Part shown: piece by piece, positions 25,572-33,228 of the stretch | How the letters are laid out: every line of letters starts with the position of its first letter | How positions within the stretch are numbered: the first letter of the stretch is position 1 | NCBI GenBank assembly: GCA_019233755.1 | Contig: JAFAMD010000001.1 | Span: 33,471-97,470, forward strand | Reading direction: 5' to 3' | DNA from: Acidobacteriaceae bacterium | GTDB lineage: Bacteria; Acidobacteriota; Terriglobia; Bryobacterales; Bryobacteraceae | DNA length: 64,000 nt | Translations under genes and position numbers: made by a program | Notes under the pieces: model-generated | Database searches by the model: none | Seen by the model: the letters and a program-made list of their open reading frames with translations, nothing else | Told to the model about the DNA's origin: nothing

Positions 25572-26822
25572 TCAAAGTGGAAAGCTGGCGGAATTGGCCG
25601 TGCGTCGGGATTCCGGTATGCGGGTGTTTCCAATGTCTGCTGCGTGCAGCCACGTCCCCGTCGATGGGCGGCAGTGCTCGTAAGCTTGAAACACCTGCTC
25701 GAAGACGCTATCCCAAGATTGCAGGCAGGCGTAGTGGCGAGCCGCCTTACTCATCCGCCTCTGCCGTTCAGGATCCGTCATCAGTTGATTGACAAAGCTG
25801 ATAAAGTCCCACCCGGAAGCCGCCACGTGCCCTGTTTCCCCTGACTTCACCAGGAATTTCGGTCCGCCGCTGTTCGTTACCACCGCCGGAACGCCTGATG
25901 CCAGCGCCTCCAGTACGACATTGCCGAAGGTGTCGGTCGTCGAAGGAAAGACGAACAGGTCCATGTTGGCGTACGCTTCCGACAGGCGCTCGCCTTCGAG
26001 CACACCTGCGAAGATCGCGTGCGGGGTGTTCTTCCGCAGCCAGGCCTGTTCGCGGCCCTCCCCGACCACCATGATTTCGAAGTGTTCGCGGCCCAGCGTG
26101 ACTAAAGTGTTCGCCATCTCGGCCAGAAATCGCACGCCCTTCTCGGCCGTGAGCCGGCCGACGTAGCCGATTCGAAAGGTCTCGGTCACACGGTTGCGGT
26201 GTGCCGGCGAAAACAAATTCGTGTCGACTCCCCGCTGCATCAGTAACACCGGTTTTCTGGTGAACTGGTGCATCAGCTCTATCAACTCCTCGTTGGGAGC
26301 CAGCACCACATCGGCTTTACGGTAGTACCAGGCGAGGATCTGTAGCGCGAGCTTTTCCACCTTCGAGCCTGCCTTGCCGCTTAATCGCGGGCCGGCGAAG
26401 CCCAGCGCACGCTCCAACCGGCGCCCCGCATACTCATGCAGGCTCGTATGCCAGGAAATCACGAGCGGAAGATTCAGCCGCCTGGCGGCGTAGCATCCTA
26501 ATGCCCCCAGATCGCCCGGCCCGGTGATGTGAATGAGCTCCGCACCGAACGCTTGCAGTTCCTTCAGCACGAATTCTGCCTGCCGAAACAGAAAGGGATC
26601 GTAATCCAGATTGGCATCCAGGCCAATACAGACAGGACCCCGGGTCAATTGCACTACCCTCACGTTGCCGTCCTGCGTTGTTTCCCTCGTCCGGCCGCAG
26701 TGAATGCTGAGGAAGGGAATTTGCCGGCGCCGGGCGAAGGCCTCGAATTGTCGGCTGGTGCGCGCGACACCGTTTACTTCGTGAAAGGTGTCCGGCAGGA
26801 AGGCGGCCCGAGGGTAATTCAT
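25572..26822 (-). CDS. Family 4 glycosyltransferase
   Basis: A 416-aa GT-B enzyme related to MgtA/PimB-like mannosyl- or glucosyltransferases. The N-terminal PDTFHEVNGVARTSRQFEAFARR is the family's typical acceptor-domain start; the donor-domain signatures are GRLTAEKGVRFLAEMA, VVGEGREQ, LFVFPSTTDTFGNVVLEALASGVPAVV (EX7E) and the final GHVA segment. It begins immediately after the stop of the PHP gene (TAG followed by ATG), implying coupled translation. Donor and acceptor unknown; a glycolipid product is a reasonable guess. The final 30 residues are extra and polar. Confidence 0.88.
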   Translation of the reverse strand: MNYPRAAFLPDTFHEVNGVARTSRQFEAFARRRQIPFLSIHCGRTRETTQDGNVRVVQLTRGPVCIGLDANLDYDPFLFRQAEFVLKELQAFGAELIHITGPGDLGALGCYAARRLNLPLVISWHTSLHEYAGRRLERALGFAGPRLSGKAGSKVEKLALQILAWYYRKADVVLAPNEELIELMHQFTRKPVLLMQRGVDTNLFSPAHRNRVTETFRIGYVGRLTAEKGVRFLAEMANTLVTLGREHFEIMVVGEGREQAWLRKNTPHAIFAGVLEGERLSEAYANMDLFVFPSTTDTFGNVVLEALASGVPAVVTNSGGPKFLVKSGETGHVAASGWDFISFVNQLMTDPERQRRMSKAARHYACLQSWDSVFEQVFQAYEHCRPSTGTWLHAADIGNTRIPESRRTANSASFPL

Positions 26823-27989
26823 CTATAGCGCCGCCTGTTGATCAGACCATACCGTCGCCTTGTCATCCAACGCAATTCTGAGCGCCGAGCGCACACCGCG
26901 CCATTCAAGCAGGCGCATCGCTGCTATGAAATGCTTCACGATCCTGGGCCCTCCGTCGTTCCAGATCTGCGAGATGGGGGAAGGGGCGCCGGTGATCGGG
27001 TCGCGATAGAACACACGGTCTGCCCACGTCCGCCGGCCCGGCGCGTTTTCCGGATAATCGCGAACAACGTCGACCATGGTCTGTAACACTCTCAGCTTCA
27101 GTGGCTCATGGTACTGCGGCATGAACACCACATGGCTAAAGCCCTCGTACCGTACCTCCTGAATGAACTCCACAAATGTCGCGGACCGTGCCAGATTGAG
27201 AATGGCATTGGGCTCGCGCCCGTGCCGGTCGCCGCCCGAGATCAAGGGGAGATTACTTTCCCGCCCGAGCCGTATCACTTGCCTGTTTTCGCGCCATGAT
27301 CGAAGGCCATTCAATTCCAGAGCGTGAAAAAATTTTCCATGCTCCTGAATGAGCCGGAACAGCAGTTGTTCATGCTCAGCGGCGCCGATGCCTTTTTCGT
27401 CCCAATACGGATGGTTCAGAACCAGCAGGACGTCCGCGTATCCATTCAGAACGTGCAACAGTTCGCCAAGGCTATCCGTCGCCTCGCCTGCCGTGTACCG
27501 CGCGAGCCGATCCATGATCGCACCGGCCTCGCCGGCCGGCAGGTTGTGAACTCCGAGATGAAAGAACGTAGGCCCAAACGGGATCGTCCATTCAGTGGAT
27601 ATCGGCGCCTTACGGAACCGGTCGAGCACGCGTAGCAGCGTTCCGGCCTGAATATCGTCGTGGTCCGTAAGCGAGACCAAAGCCGGCAGCTCGAATTTCC
27701 GTTGGATCTGTTTCTCCTCCAGCCGGTACGCCTGCCGCGGCGCGAGTGGCGGAGTCCAGAATGCATGGCCGAAATCGAAGTCTTTCGCGTTTCTCGCGCT
27801 GTACTTGGCTTCTTCTCGCCGAATCGCACTGCCCAGGTAAGGCACCCTGGCCGTGTAGCGCGGAACCATATCCAGGCTCTCTTCCGAATACATGGTGTGG
27901 CTGTGCAGCGACACACCTGCGCGGAATTGTTTCGAAACGGAGTGCTCGTGCCAGAAAAACTGGAATGTCGTCTGGGCTGTAACAGGCAT
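26823..27989 (-). CDS. PHP-domain metal-dependent phosphohydrolase-like protein
   Basis: A 388-aa protein whose metal-ligand motifs follow the PHP pattern: SLHSHTMYSEE near residue 27 (HxH), VSLTDHDD near 105, LVLNHPYWDE near 193 and SGGDRHG near 245. PHP domains occur as phosphatases of histidinol phosphate or nucleosides and in polymerases. The N-terminal 25 residues contain FQFFWHEHSVSKQF with no signal peptide. It is directly followed by, and translationally coupled to, the glycosyltransferase, so it could act in the same glycan or glycolipid route. No specific activity can be assigned. Confidence 0.75.
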   Translation of the reverse strand: MPVTAQTTFQFFWHEHSVSKQFRAGVSLHSHTMYSEESLDMVPRYTARVPYLGSAIRREEAKYSARNAKDFDFGHAFWTPPLAPRQAYRLEEKQIQRKFELPALVSLTDHDDIQAGTLLRVLDRFRKAPISTEWTIPFGPTFFHLGVHNLPAGEAGAIMDRLARYTAGEATDSLGELLHVLNGYADVLLVLNHPYWDEKGIGAAEHEQLLFRLIQEHGKFFHALELNGLRSWRENRQVIRLGRESNLPLISGGDRHGREPNAILNLARSATFVEFIQEVRYEGFSHVVFMPQYHEPLKLRVLQTMVDVVRDYPENAPGRRTWADRVFYRDPITGAPSPISQIWNDGGPRIVKHFIAAMRLLEWRGVRSALRIALDDKATVWSDQQAAL

Positions 27990-28198
27990 TTGATGTCAAT
28001 CCCCAACCCAAATGTCGTGGAAGATTGTTGCTAGCCGATTTGCCCACGGTGAATTACCCGTTAAAACATTCCCCGCAGGAAATGTTGGGAAATCATAGAT
28101 TGTAGAACTGTTATGCTCCTAACGGAGCGAGCCTCGCGACCGGACTTGAGAAGGGGGAACAGACGTTACTCCTTTATCTTTAGTGAGCTGTTCCTCAT

Positions 28199-29911
28199 TT
28201 GTTAATTCGCTGCTACAGTAAGTCTTTAATAGCCGAAGGCTGGCGGCGGTCTATCGCAACTAAGGAAATCCTCGCTCAAGACGGTCAACTCCTCGATCCG
28301 GAGCGCTTGCGTTTGCGGGTTGCCGAACTTGAGGCGCGCGTATTCGAGCTCGAGGGGCAGATCTCTGACTATGAGCGGATTTTCTTGGAATACCCGGTTC
28401 CGGCCATCGTCTATTCCGCTGATACGCTGCTGATCCAGGACGCGAACAACAGCGCCGTCGCCCTTTATGGTCACAACCGGGAGGAGATACGGCATCTCAA
28501 CGTGCTGGACCTCTTCTTGCTTGAGCCAGGGCCCGATACGGATGTGCTGCTGGAAGAGCTCAAGAAACCAATGGCTTCCATCGGTCCGGTCACGCACCTC
28601 GGAGCGGCCAAGCAGGAGGTGGTAGTCAGCTTGATCTCCTGTCCCTTCGCCATCTGCGATGTTGAGTGTCGCCTTCTACTCATCCATGACGAGACGGTCC
28701 GCCGCACAACAGAGGAAGCTCTACGCGCGAGCGAGGAGCGTTTCCGGGAGTTGTTTGAGAACGCAAACGACGTTATCCTGCTCCACGACCTGAAGGGCAG
28801 GATTCTCGCCGTGAACCGGGCGGCCGAGCACCTCACGGGCTACTCCCGCAATGAGGTCTTGGGCAGAAGCTTCGAAGAACTTGTTGTTCCCGACGCGCGG
28901 GGCCAGATCCTCGATATCATCCGCGCCCATCTTGGCGGCAGCAACCGGCAGCATGAAGAAATCCCGCTTCTTACAAAAACGGGTGTAGTGCGCTACCTGG
29001 AAATCAGTTCGCGCGTCGTTTACCGCCGCGGGCACCCGGTCGGTATCCAGAGCATGGGTCGCGATGTGACGGAGCGGAAGCAGGCACAGCAGCGGCTGCT
29101 CGAATCGGCACGGGCCTTGCAAGAGAAAAATGAAGAGCTCAGCACCGCTTTGCGTCTCGCCCGGGAAGCCACCCAGCTCAAGGAGCAGTTCCTGGCGAAC
29201 ACCTCGCACGAGCTCCGGACGCCCATGAACGGGATCATGGGAATGATTAACCTTCTTAAGAGCACAGACCTGACCCCCGATCAGCGCGAGTATGCCGATG
29301 CGGTCAGCCAGTGCTCCCATGACCTGCTGACCATCATCAATGACCTGCTCGACCTTTCCCAGATTGATGCCGGCCGCCTTTCCGTAACTTGGGAAGCTTT
29401 CGATATTCACGAAAGTCTGAAGGCCGTTGTCAAGCTGCTCCGCCTGCGGGCGACCGCCAAGGATTTATCGCTGACCTTCGAGATCGGCCCTGGTTTGCCT
29501 ACCCTGATCTACGGCGACAGCGTTCGCTTCCGCCAGATCCTTACCAATCTGATTGCGAACGCGATCAAGTTCACTCCCAGCGGCGGCGTTCACATCCGCC
29601 TGTTCTGCTGCGATAACGGCAAAATACGCTGCGAGGTGATCGATACGGGAATCGGCGTGCAGGATGCCGTTCGTGAGCGCATCTTTGAAGCGTTTTTTCA
29701 GGCCGACGGGACCACGCGTCGCCGCTTCGGGGGAACCGGCCTCGGTCTGGCTATCTGCAAACAGCTCGTCGAAATCATGGGAGGTACAATCGGGATCTGC
29801 AATAATGCCCCATCTCCGGGCTCGACGTTCTGGTTCGAACTGCCTCTCCGCATGACAGACCAGAATTTGCAGGATGGGCAGCCCGCCGCGGCTTGGCCTG
29901 AACTCTCTTAG
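28199..29911 (+). CDS. PAS-domain sensor histidine kinase
   Basis: A 570-aa soluble-looking kinase with no transmembrane segment. A short coiled coil (about 33-60) precedes two PAS domains (about 60-165 and 178-300; the second ends RDVTERKQAQQRL), then the dimerisation helix with phospho-acceptor His337 in FLANTSHELRTPMNG and a HATPase domain with ANAIKFTPSG, VIDTGIGV and RRFGGTGLGLAICKQL. No receiver domain follows and no response-regulator gene is adjacent, so it is an orphan. The annotated start is a TTG at 28199 with no clear Shine-Dalgarno sequence; the first 30 residues are doubtful. Confidence 0.9.
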   Translation: MLIRCYSKSLIAEGWRRSIATKEILAQDGQLLDPERLRLRVAELEARVFELEGQISDYERIFLEYPVPAIVYSADTLLIQDANNSAVALYGHNREEIRHLNVLDLFLLEPGPDTDVLLEELKKPMASIGPVTHLGAAKQEVVVSLISCPFAICDVECRLLLIHDETVRRTTEEALRASEERFRELFENANDVILLHDLKGRILAVNRAAEHLTGYSRNEVLGRSFEELVVPDARGQILDIIRAHLGGSNRQHEEIPLLTKTGVVRYLEISSRVVYRRGHPVGIQSMGRDVTERKQAQQRLLESARALQEKNEELSTALRLAREATQLKEQFLANTSHELRTPMNGIMGMINLLKSTDLTPDQREYADAVSQCSHDLLTIINDLLDLSQIDAGRLSVTWEAFDIHESLKAVVKLLRLRATAKDLSLTFEIGPGLPTLIYGDSVRFRQILTNLIANAIKFTPSGGVHIRLFCCDNGKIRCEVIDTGIGVQDAVRERIFEAFFQADGTTRRRFGGTGLGLAICKQLVEIMGGTIGICNNAPSPGSTFWFELPLRMTDQNLQDGQPAAAWPELS

Positions 29912-30344
29912 CTTTCGACACGCTTTGCCCAACCCATTCTGGATCGGCCCCAACACGGCCTTCGTGCTTGCGATCTTCGGCGTGCTGGGCATTTATTGTG
30001 AGTTCATCTGGCCGGGCCGCGTATTTCAAGGATTGCTCGGTGCCGCTGCGCTTGTCACTGGAGGCTACGTTCTCTACCGGCAGTCGCCATCTACCGGCAG
30101 TCTGGGGTTGATCGCCGCTTCCGCGCTTCTTTTCCTTGCCGAAACCATCTGGAGTACCCGGTTTATCGCTGGTGTCTTGGCCACCGCCGCCCTTGCTGCC
30201 GGTGCCTGCACAATGTTCTCTGAGCCGCCGCGGATCGGACCCGGTCTCGCGATCCCTTTATCCTGCGTGTTTGGCGCTATCACAACGGCCCTGGCCTCCA
30301 TCGCACGGCGTGCGCGGAGGAACAAGTGGTCCGATATTGAGTAG
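29874..30344 (+). CDS. NfeD-like small membrane protein
   Basis: A 156-aa protein with about four hydrophobic segments; the spacing and the motifs LGIYCEFIWPGRVFQGLLGAAAL and LLFLAETIWSTRFIAG repeat the LxxEFxxPG...GxxG pattern of NfeD membrane cores. It lacks the cytosolic OB domain and the protease domain found in full NfeD proteins. The start at 29874 overlaps the kinase gene by 38 bp; a start closer to the first membrane segment is possible. Function unknown, perhaps membrane-microdomain related. Confidence 0.6.
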   Translation: MGSPPRLGLNSLSFRHALPNPFWIGPNTAFVLAIFGVLGIYCEFIWPGRVFQGLLGAAALVTGGYVLYRQSPSTGSLGLIAASALLFLAETIWSTRFIAGVLATAALAAGACTMFSEPPRIGPGLAIPLSCVFGAITTALASIARRARRNKWSDIE

Positions 30345-30372
30345 AAACGGCACGTGATTGCCGAGTCAGAGA

Positions 30373-31077
30373 TCAGCTCTTCGTGCTCATACAAACGATC
30401 TTCGGAAGAGGATGGCCCTCCCACGTAAAGCGGTATCTTCTGTCTTTGCGCACGTTAATGACGAGGCTGGGACGGAAGCAGGCGATACAGGTGCCGCCCG
30501 CACGCCTGACACTTGGATAAGTGATACCCAACGACCCGGCATCAAGAAGACGCCGCGCAAGCACTTGCGACGCCACGTAGCTGTCGGGAGCCAGCGCGCA
30601 ATTAAAGTCCGGTGCGTTCCGGATGTCATGAAAGTTGCCGCTGAAGTCTGCCAGATAGTCGTCGTAGGTGATGCTATCGTCGAATCGGCCAATCTCGGCA
30701 TATTCCGTCGACTTGTGGAATGCCACCTCGGCTTGCGCGGTTTTGAGGGCAAACGCCGCGTACCATGCTCCGCGATCCGGACCATTAAAGCGTGACCCCA
30801 GGGGGTGCGCGTGAGTGAAGGCCGCATTAATGATGCGGTAGTTCGGAACGCCAAACACCAGTTCGTGGCTTCCAATCCCGGGCAGCAGTCCGTTCTCGGC
30901 CCACAAGCGTTCATTGGTAGCGTGATCCAGATCAAACAGATCTCGCAGATGCTCGTCGCTGTCCGCGATTCTCACAAGCACGCTGGCGAAGTCGGGATTG
31001 TACTTGCAGGGGATCAGACGATGGGTGTCGTACTGGCGGACCAGACGAATCGGCGGCAAATCACTTGGCTCATTCAC
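30373..31077 (-). CDS. RES-domain toxin
   Basis: A 234-aa protein of the RES family, toxins of Xre-RES type II systems that deplete NAD+ by NAD+ phosphorylase or glycohydrolase activity. The conserved RES block is seen as SRFNGPDRGAWYAAFALKTAQAEVAFH (Arg, Gly, Tyr, then Thr-Ala and Glu), followed by DYLADFSGNFHDIRN and a late Tyr-Pro-Ser-Val-Arg motif. It overlaps its upstream antitoxin by 4 bp, in the usual antitoxin-first order. The N-terminal 60 residues fit the longer RES subtype. Confidence 0.88.
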   Translation of the reverse strand: MNEPSDLPPIRLVRQYDTHRLIPCKYNPDFASVLVRIADSDEHLRDLFDLDHATNERLWAENGLLPGIGSHELVFGVPNYRIINAAFTHAHPLGSRFNGPDRGAWYAAFALKTAQAEVAFHKSTEYAEIGRFDDSITYDDYLADFSGNFHDIRNAPDFNCALAPDSYVASQVLARRLLDAGSLGITYPSVRRAGGTCIACFRPSLVINVRKDRRYRFTWEGHPLPKIVCMSTKS

Positions 31078-31505
31078 ATCCCTCCGCGCCTCGCATCGAG
31101 CAGCCGCCGGACAATCTGCATGGCGGGAACGCCTCCGCGCATCATGTAGTCCAGAGGTGTGCGCCCGCCAAAAATCCGATTGCTATTGGGCAGCTTCACC
31201 CACTCATCTGCCAGCGTTTCGCCATAAAGGATGTTGAGCGCCTTGAAAATGCCGATCAGGTACGAAATTCTGGTCAGAACATCGGCATCGAGCAAACGGT
31301 CGGGCTCTTTCTTCCATTTGTAATAAGGGCCATTCGAGACACCGCCAAGAAGGGCGCGCGCGTCTTCGTCCCGGATGCCCCAGCGGTCTGCCAGGTTGAA
31401 GAACCCTTTGAGAGCGGATGCACTGAGGCGCTCCCGCTCCGATCGTGACGTCAGGTCGACCAGAGGGGCTGGGTCATAGCCGGTGGCCGGGTAGGTTGGC
31501 CGCAT
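31074..31505 (-). CDS. Xre/MbcA/ParS-type antitoxin
   Basis: A 143-aa antitoxin partner of the RES toxin. The N-terminal half is helical and HTH-like (LKGFFNLADRWGIRDEDARALLGG, YYKWKKEP), the C-terminal half carries the toxin-binding domain formerly DUF2384, with RISYLIGIFKALNILYG and the signature RIFGGRTPLDYMMRGGVPAMQIVRRLLDARRGG in shortened form. It should bind its own promoter and neutralise the toxin. ATG 31505 is preceded by AGGAG 11 nt upstream. Confidence 0.88.
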   Translation of the reverse strand: MRPTYPATGYDPAPLVDLTSRSERERLSASALKGFFNLADRWGIRDEDARALLGGVSNGPYYKWKKEPDRLLDADVLTRISYLIGIFKALNILYGETLADEWVKLPNSNRIFGGRTPLDYMMRGGVPAMQIVRRLLDARRGGM

Positions 31506-31516
31506 GACGGGTCTGT

Positions 31517-31557
31517 CTCCTGTTTAGGAGTATATAGCATATTATTTCGGAGGGCAA
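31517..31557 (-). promoter_or_regulatory. Promoter and overlapping operator of the antitoxin-toxin operon
   Basis: On the minus strand TTGCCC (31557-31552) and TATACT (31534-31529) are separated by exactly 17 bp. A perfect inverted repeat CTCCT-GTTT-AGGAG (31517-31530) touches the -10 hexamer and includes the Shine-Dalgarno AGGAG of the antitoxin. Its location fits autorepression by the antitoxin or complex. Hexamers and repeat are seen; the regulatory role is inferred. Confidence 0.6.
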
Positions 31558-31641
31558 ATCCGTCCGGTTTGAAAGAGCGGAGAGGGAACGTTGACGGCGG
31601 GCCGCAAAGCCCTAGCGGCGCCTTGGAAAAGACGGGGGCCT

Positions 31642-31682
31642 GGAAGCCGGCGAAACCACAAACCCGGTTTCCTCCGGCTTCC
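31642..31682 (-). terminator. Long hairpin after the MauE-thioredoxin gene
   Basis: Arms GGAAGCCGG (31642-31650) and CCGGCTTCC (31674-31682) are perfectly complementary, with a further GAAACC/GGTTTC pairing inside. It lies 29 bp after the end of the minus-strand gene and is followed about 15 nt later by a short T run. It probably ends the MauE-thioredoxin transcript ahead of the toxin-antitoxin promoter, though it is symmetric and could work in either direction. Confidence 0.5.
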
Positions 31683-31710
31683 ACACCTTACTTGGAGGTC
31701 GATAACTACG

Positions 31711-33228
31711 CTAAATCGACATCGCGGCCGTCGCCGCAAACTCGCTGGCGAGCGCAAAGATGTCCTGCTTGCCGGCAACGACCGAGGAGGCGATACGGCC
31801 AGAATCGATCAGGACGGCCATTGGTGTCCCGCGAGCGCCAAACTGAGTCGAGACTCTTGACTGTGGATCCGACAGCACCGGCGAGATTAGTCGCATTTCT
31901 CGATTCTGTGCGACGGTTCCACTCGAGACCACAACCAGACCGGGCGAGTCCGCGCTGCGGTTCGTATCCCATTCCCGCAACTCTTCAAGCATCCGCTGAC
32001 AGAAGCCGCAAGCGGGATTCCAGAATACAATCAGTGTGCGATTCTTTGCGACCAGATCCGACAAGCCGATGAGAGCCCCGTCTACATTCTGCAGTGGCAC
32101 GGAGGGTATAAGGTCGCCAGACTGGAGCATCACGGATGAAGCCGCCGCCAGCCCCCCGTTTTGTGCGCCTTTGCTCCGTTGGACGATGCGAAGCGCCAAC
32201 TCTCGAACCCGGTCCACACCCATGGCGACCGGGCTTCCGATGGTCCCGTCTGTACGCACGACGAGTGCGGCCGGAGTGCCGTATGCTTGGTACGCTTCTG
32301 CAATCTCGCGATTGGCTTGCAACAACACGGGTACGGCGAACGCGTTGCCAACCTTCTCGAGATTCTGCGACTTGCTTCCCTCGCTAATCAGCACGATGCT
32401 TAGCGTGTCGGCCGCTTCCCGCGCCCATTGAGAAATATCCCGCAGCAGCGACATGCAGGGACCGCAACCGGGGTTCGTGAAGAGGAGCAGAACCGGTTTA
32501 CCTCTGCGCAGCAGGCCTTCGAGCGACCACTCGACACCGTCAAGGGCAGTGAGTCGGAATGCCGGAGCGCGTGTCCCGACGGGGAGACCTTGCGGGCTCG
32601 GCGCGGGGGTGGACGGTTTAGGTTCACTGGTTGCGCGCTGGTTCATCCCGCTCTCCATGGCTTCCAGGCGAAGCAGTATGCGTCCCTGCTGCTTAAGCAC
32701 TTGAAGCATGAGCAGCAGCGTTGCGACTATGCCCAGCAGCGTGAGAGCGGTTTGGACGGGATTGACGCCGAGCCAGGCGGCAAAACTGGGGCTTGAGCGG
32801 CCCTGCTCGCCAAGCGCCACAAACAACGCGACGCCAGACAGGAGAATACTCCTGGCTAGGGTGGACCAGCCAACCGGAGCCGAGTGGAGTTGTCCGAAAC
32901 AGTTGCACTCGGGTTTGCGCCCGCGGGCCATGTTGATCGCTATACCAGCAACGAACAGGGAGAGAAGGCCCAATGAAGCGAGCGAACCAAGCCACGAAGC
33001 ACCACCCGGCAGTAGGGCAGCAGCTATCAGGCATTCGAAAATGGGCAGCCAAAGGCCCGCGAAATGAGCAAGACGTTCGGGCACACCGAAGCCGGCGACG
33101 GCGCGACGCGAACGTTCCAAATCCAGTAGCTTAGAGATTCCTGCGAGGAGGAAAATGCCTGCCAGGAGCGCTCTGGCTCCTAGCAGGCCGGCATCCAATG
33201 CAATCACTGAATGACCTCGGTGCCGCAA
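31711..33228 (-). CDS. MauE-like membrane protein fused to two thioredoxin-like domains
   Basis: A 505-aa protein. Residues 1-180 are a DoxX/MauE-type membrane domain with five hydrophobic segments and the MauE Cys pair ECNCFGQL (Cys108, Cys110). A Pro/Ser-rich linker (195-215) leads to a first redoxin domain (about 216-350) with FTNPGCGPC (Cys255, Cys258) and cis-Pro YGTPA, then a second one (about 365-500) with FWNPACGFC (Cys407, Cys410) and GARGTPMAV. MauE is needed for disulfide-rich methylamine dehydrogenase maturation; double redoxin fusions are not something I recognise. It overlaps the Cys-rich protein gene by 25 bp, suggesting that protein is its client. Confidence 0.85.
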   Translation of the reverse strand: MRHRGHSVIALDAGLLGARALLAGIFLLAGISKLLDLERSRRAVAGFGVPERLAHFAGLWLPIFECLIAAALLPGGASWLGSLASLGLLSLFVAGIAINMARGRKPECNCFGQLHSAPVGWSTLARSILLSGVALFVALGEQGRSSPSFAAWLGVNPVQTALTLLGIVATLLLMLQVLKQQGRILLRLEAMESGMNQRATSEPKPSTPAPSPQGLPVGTRAPAFRLTALDGVEWSLEGLLRRGKPVLLLFTNPGCGPCMSLLRDISQWAREAADTLSIVLISEGSKSQNLEKVGNAFAVPVLLQANREIAEAYQAYGTPAALVVRTDGTIGSPVAMGVDRVRELALRIVQRSKGAQNGGLAAASSVMLQSGDLIPSVPLQNVDGALIGLSDLVAKNRTLIVFWNPACGFCQRMLEELREWDTNRSADSPGLVVVSSGTVAQNREMRLISPVLSDPQSRVSTQFGARGTPMAVLIDSGRIASSVVAGKQDIFALASEFAATAAMSI

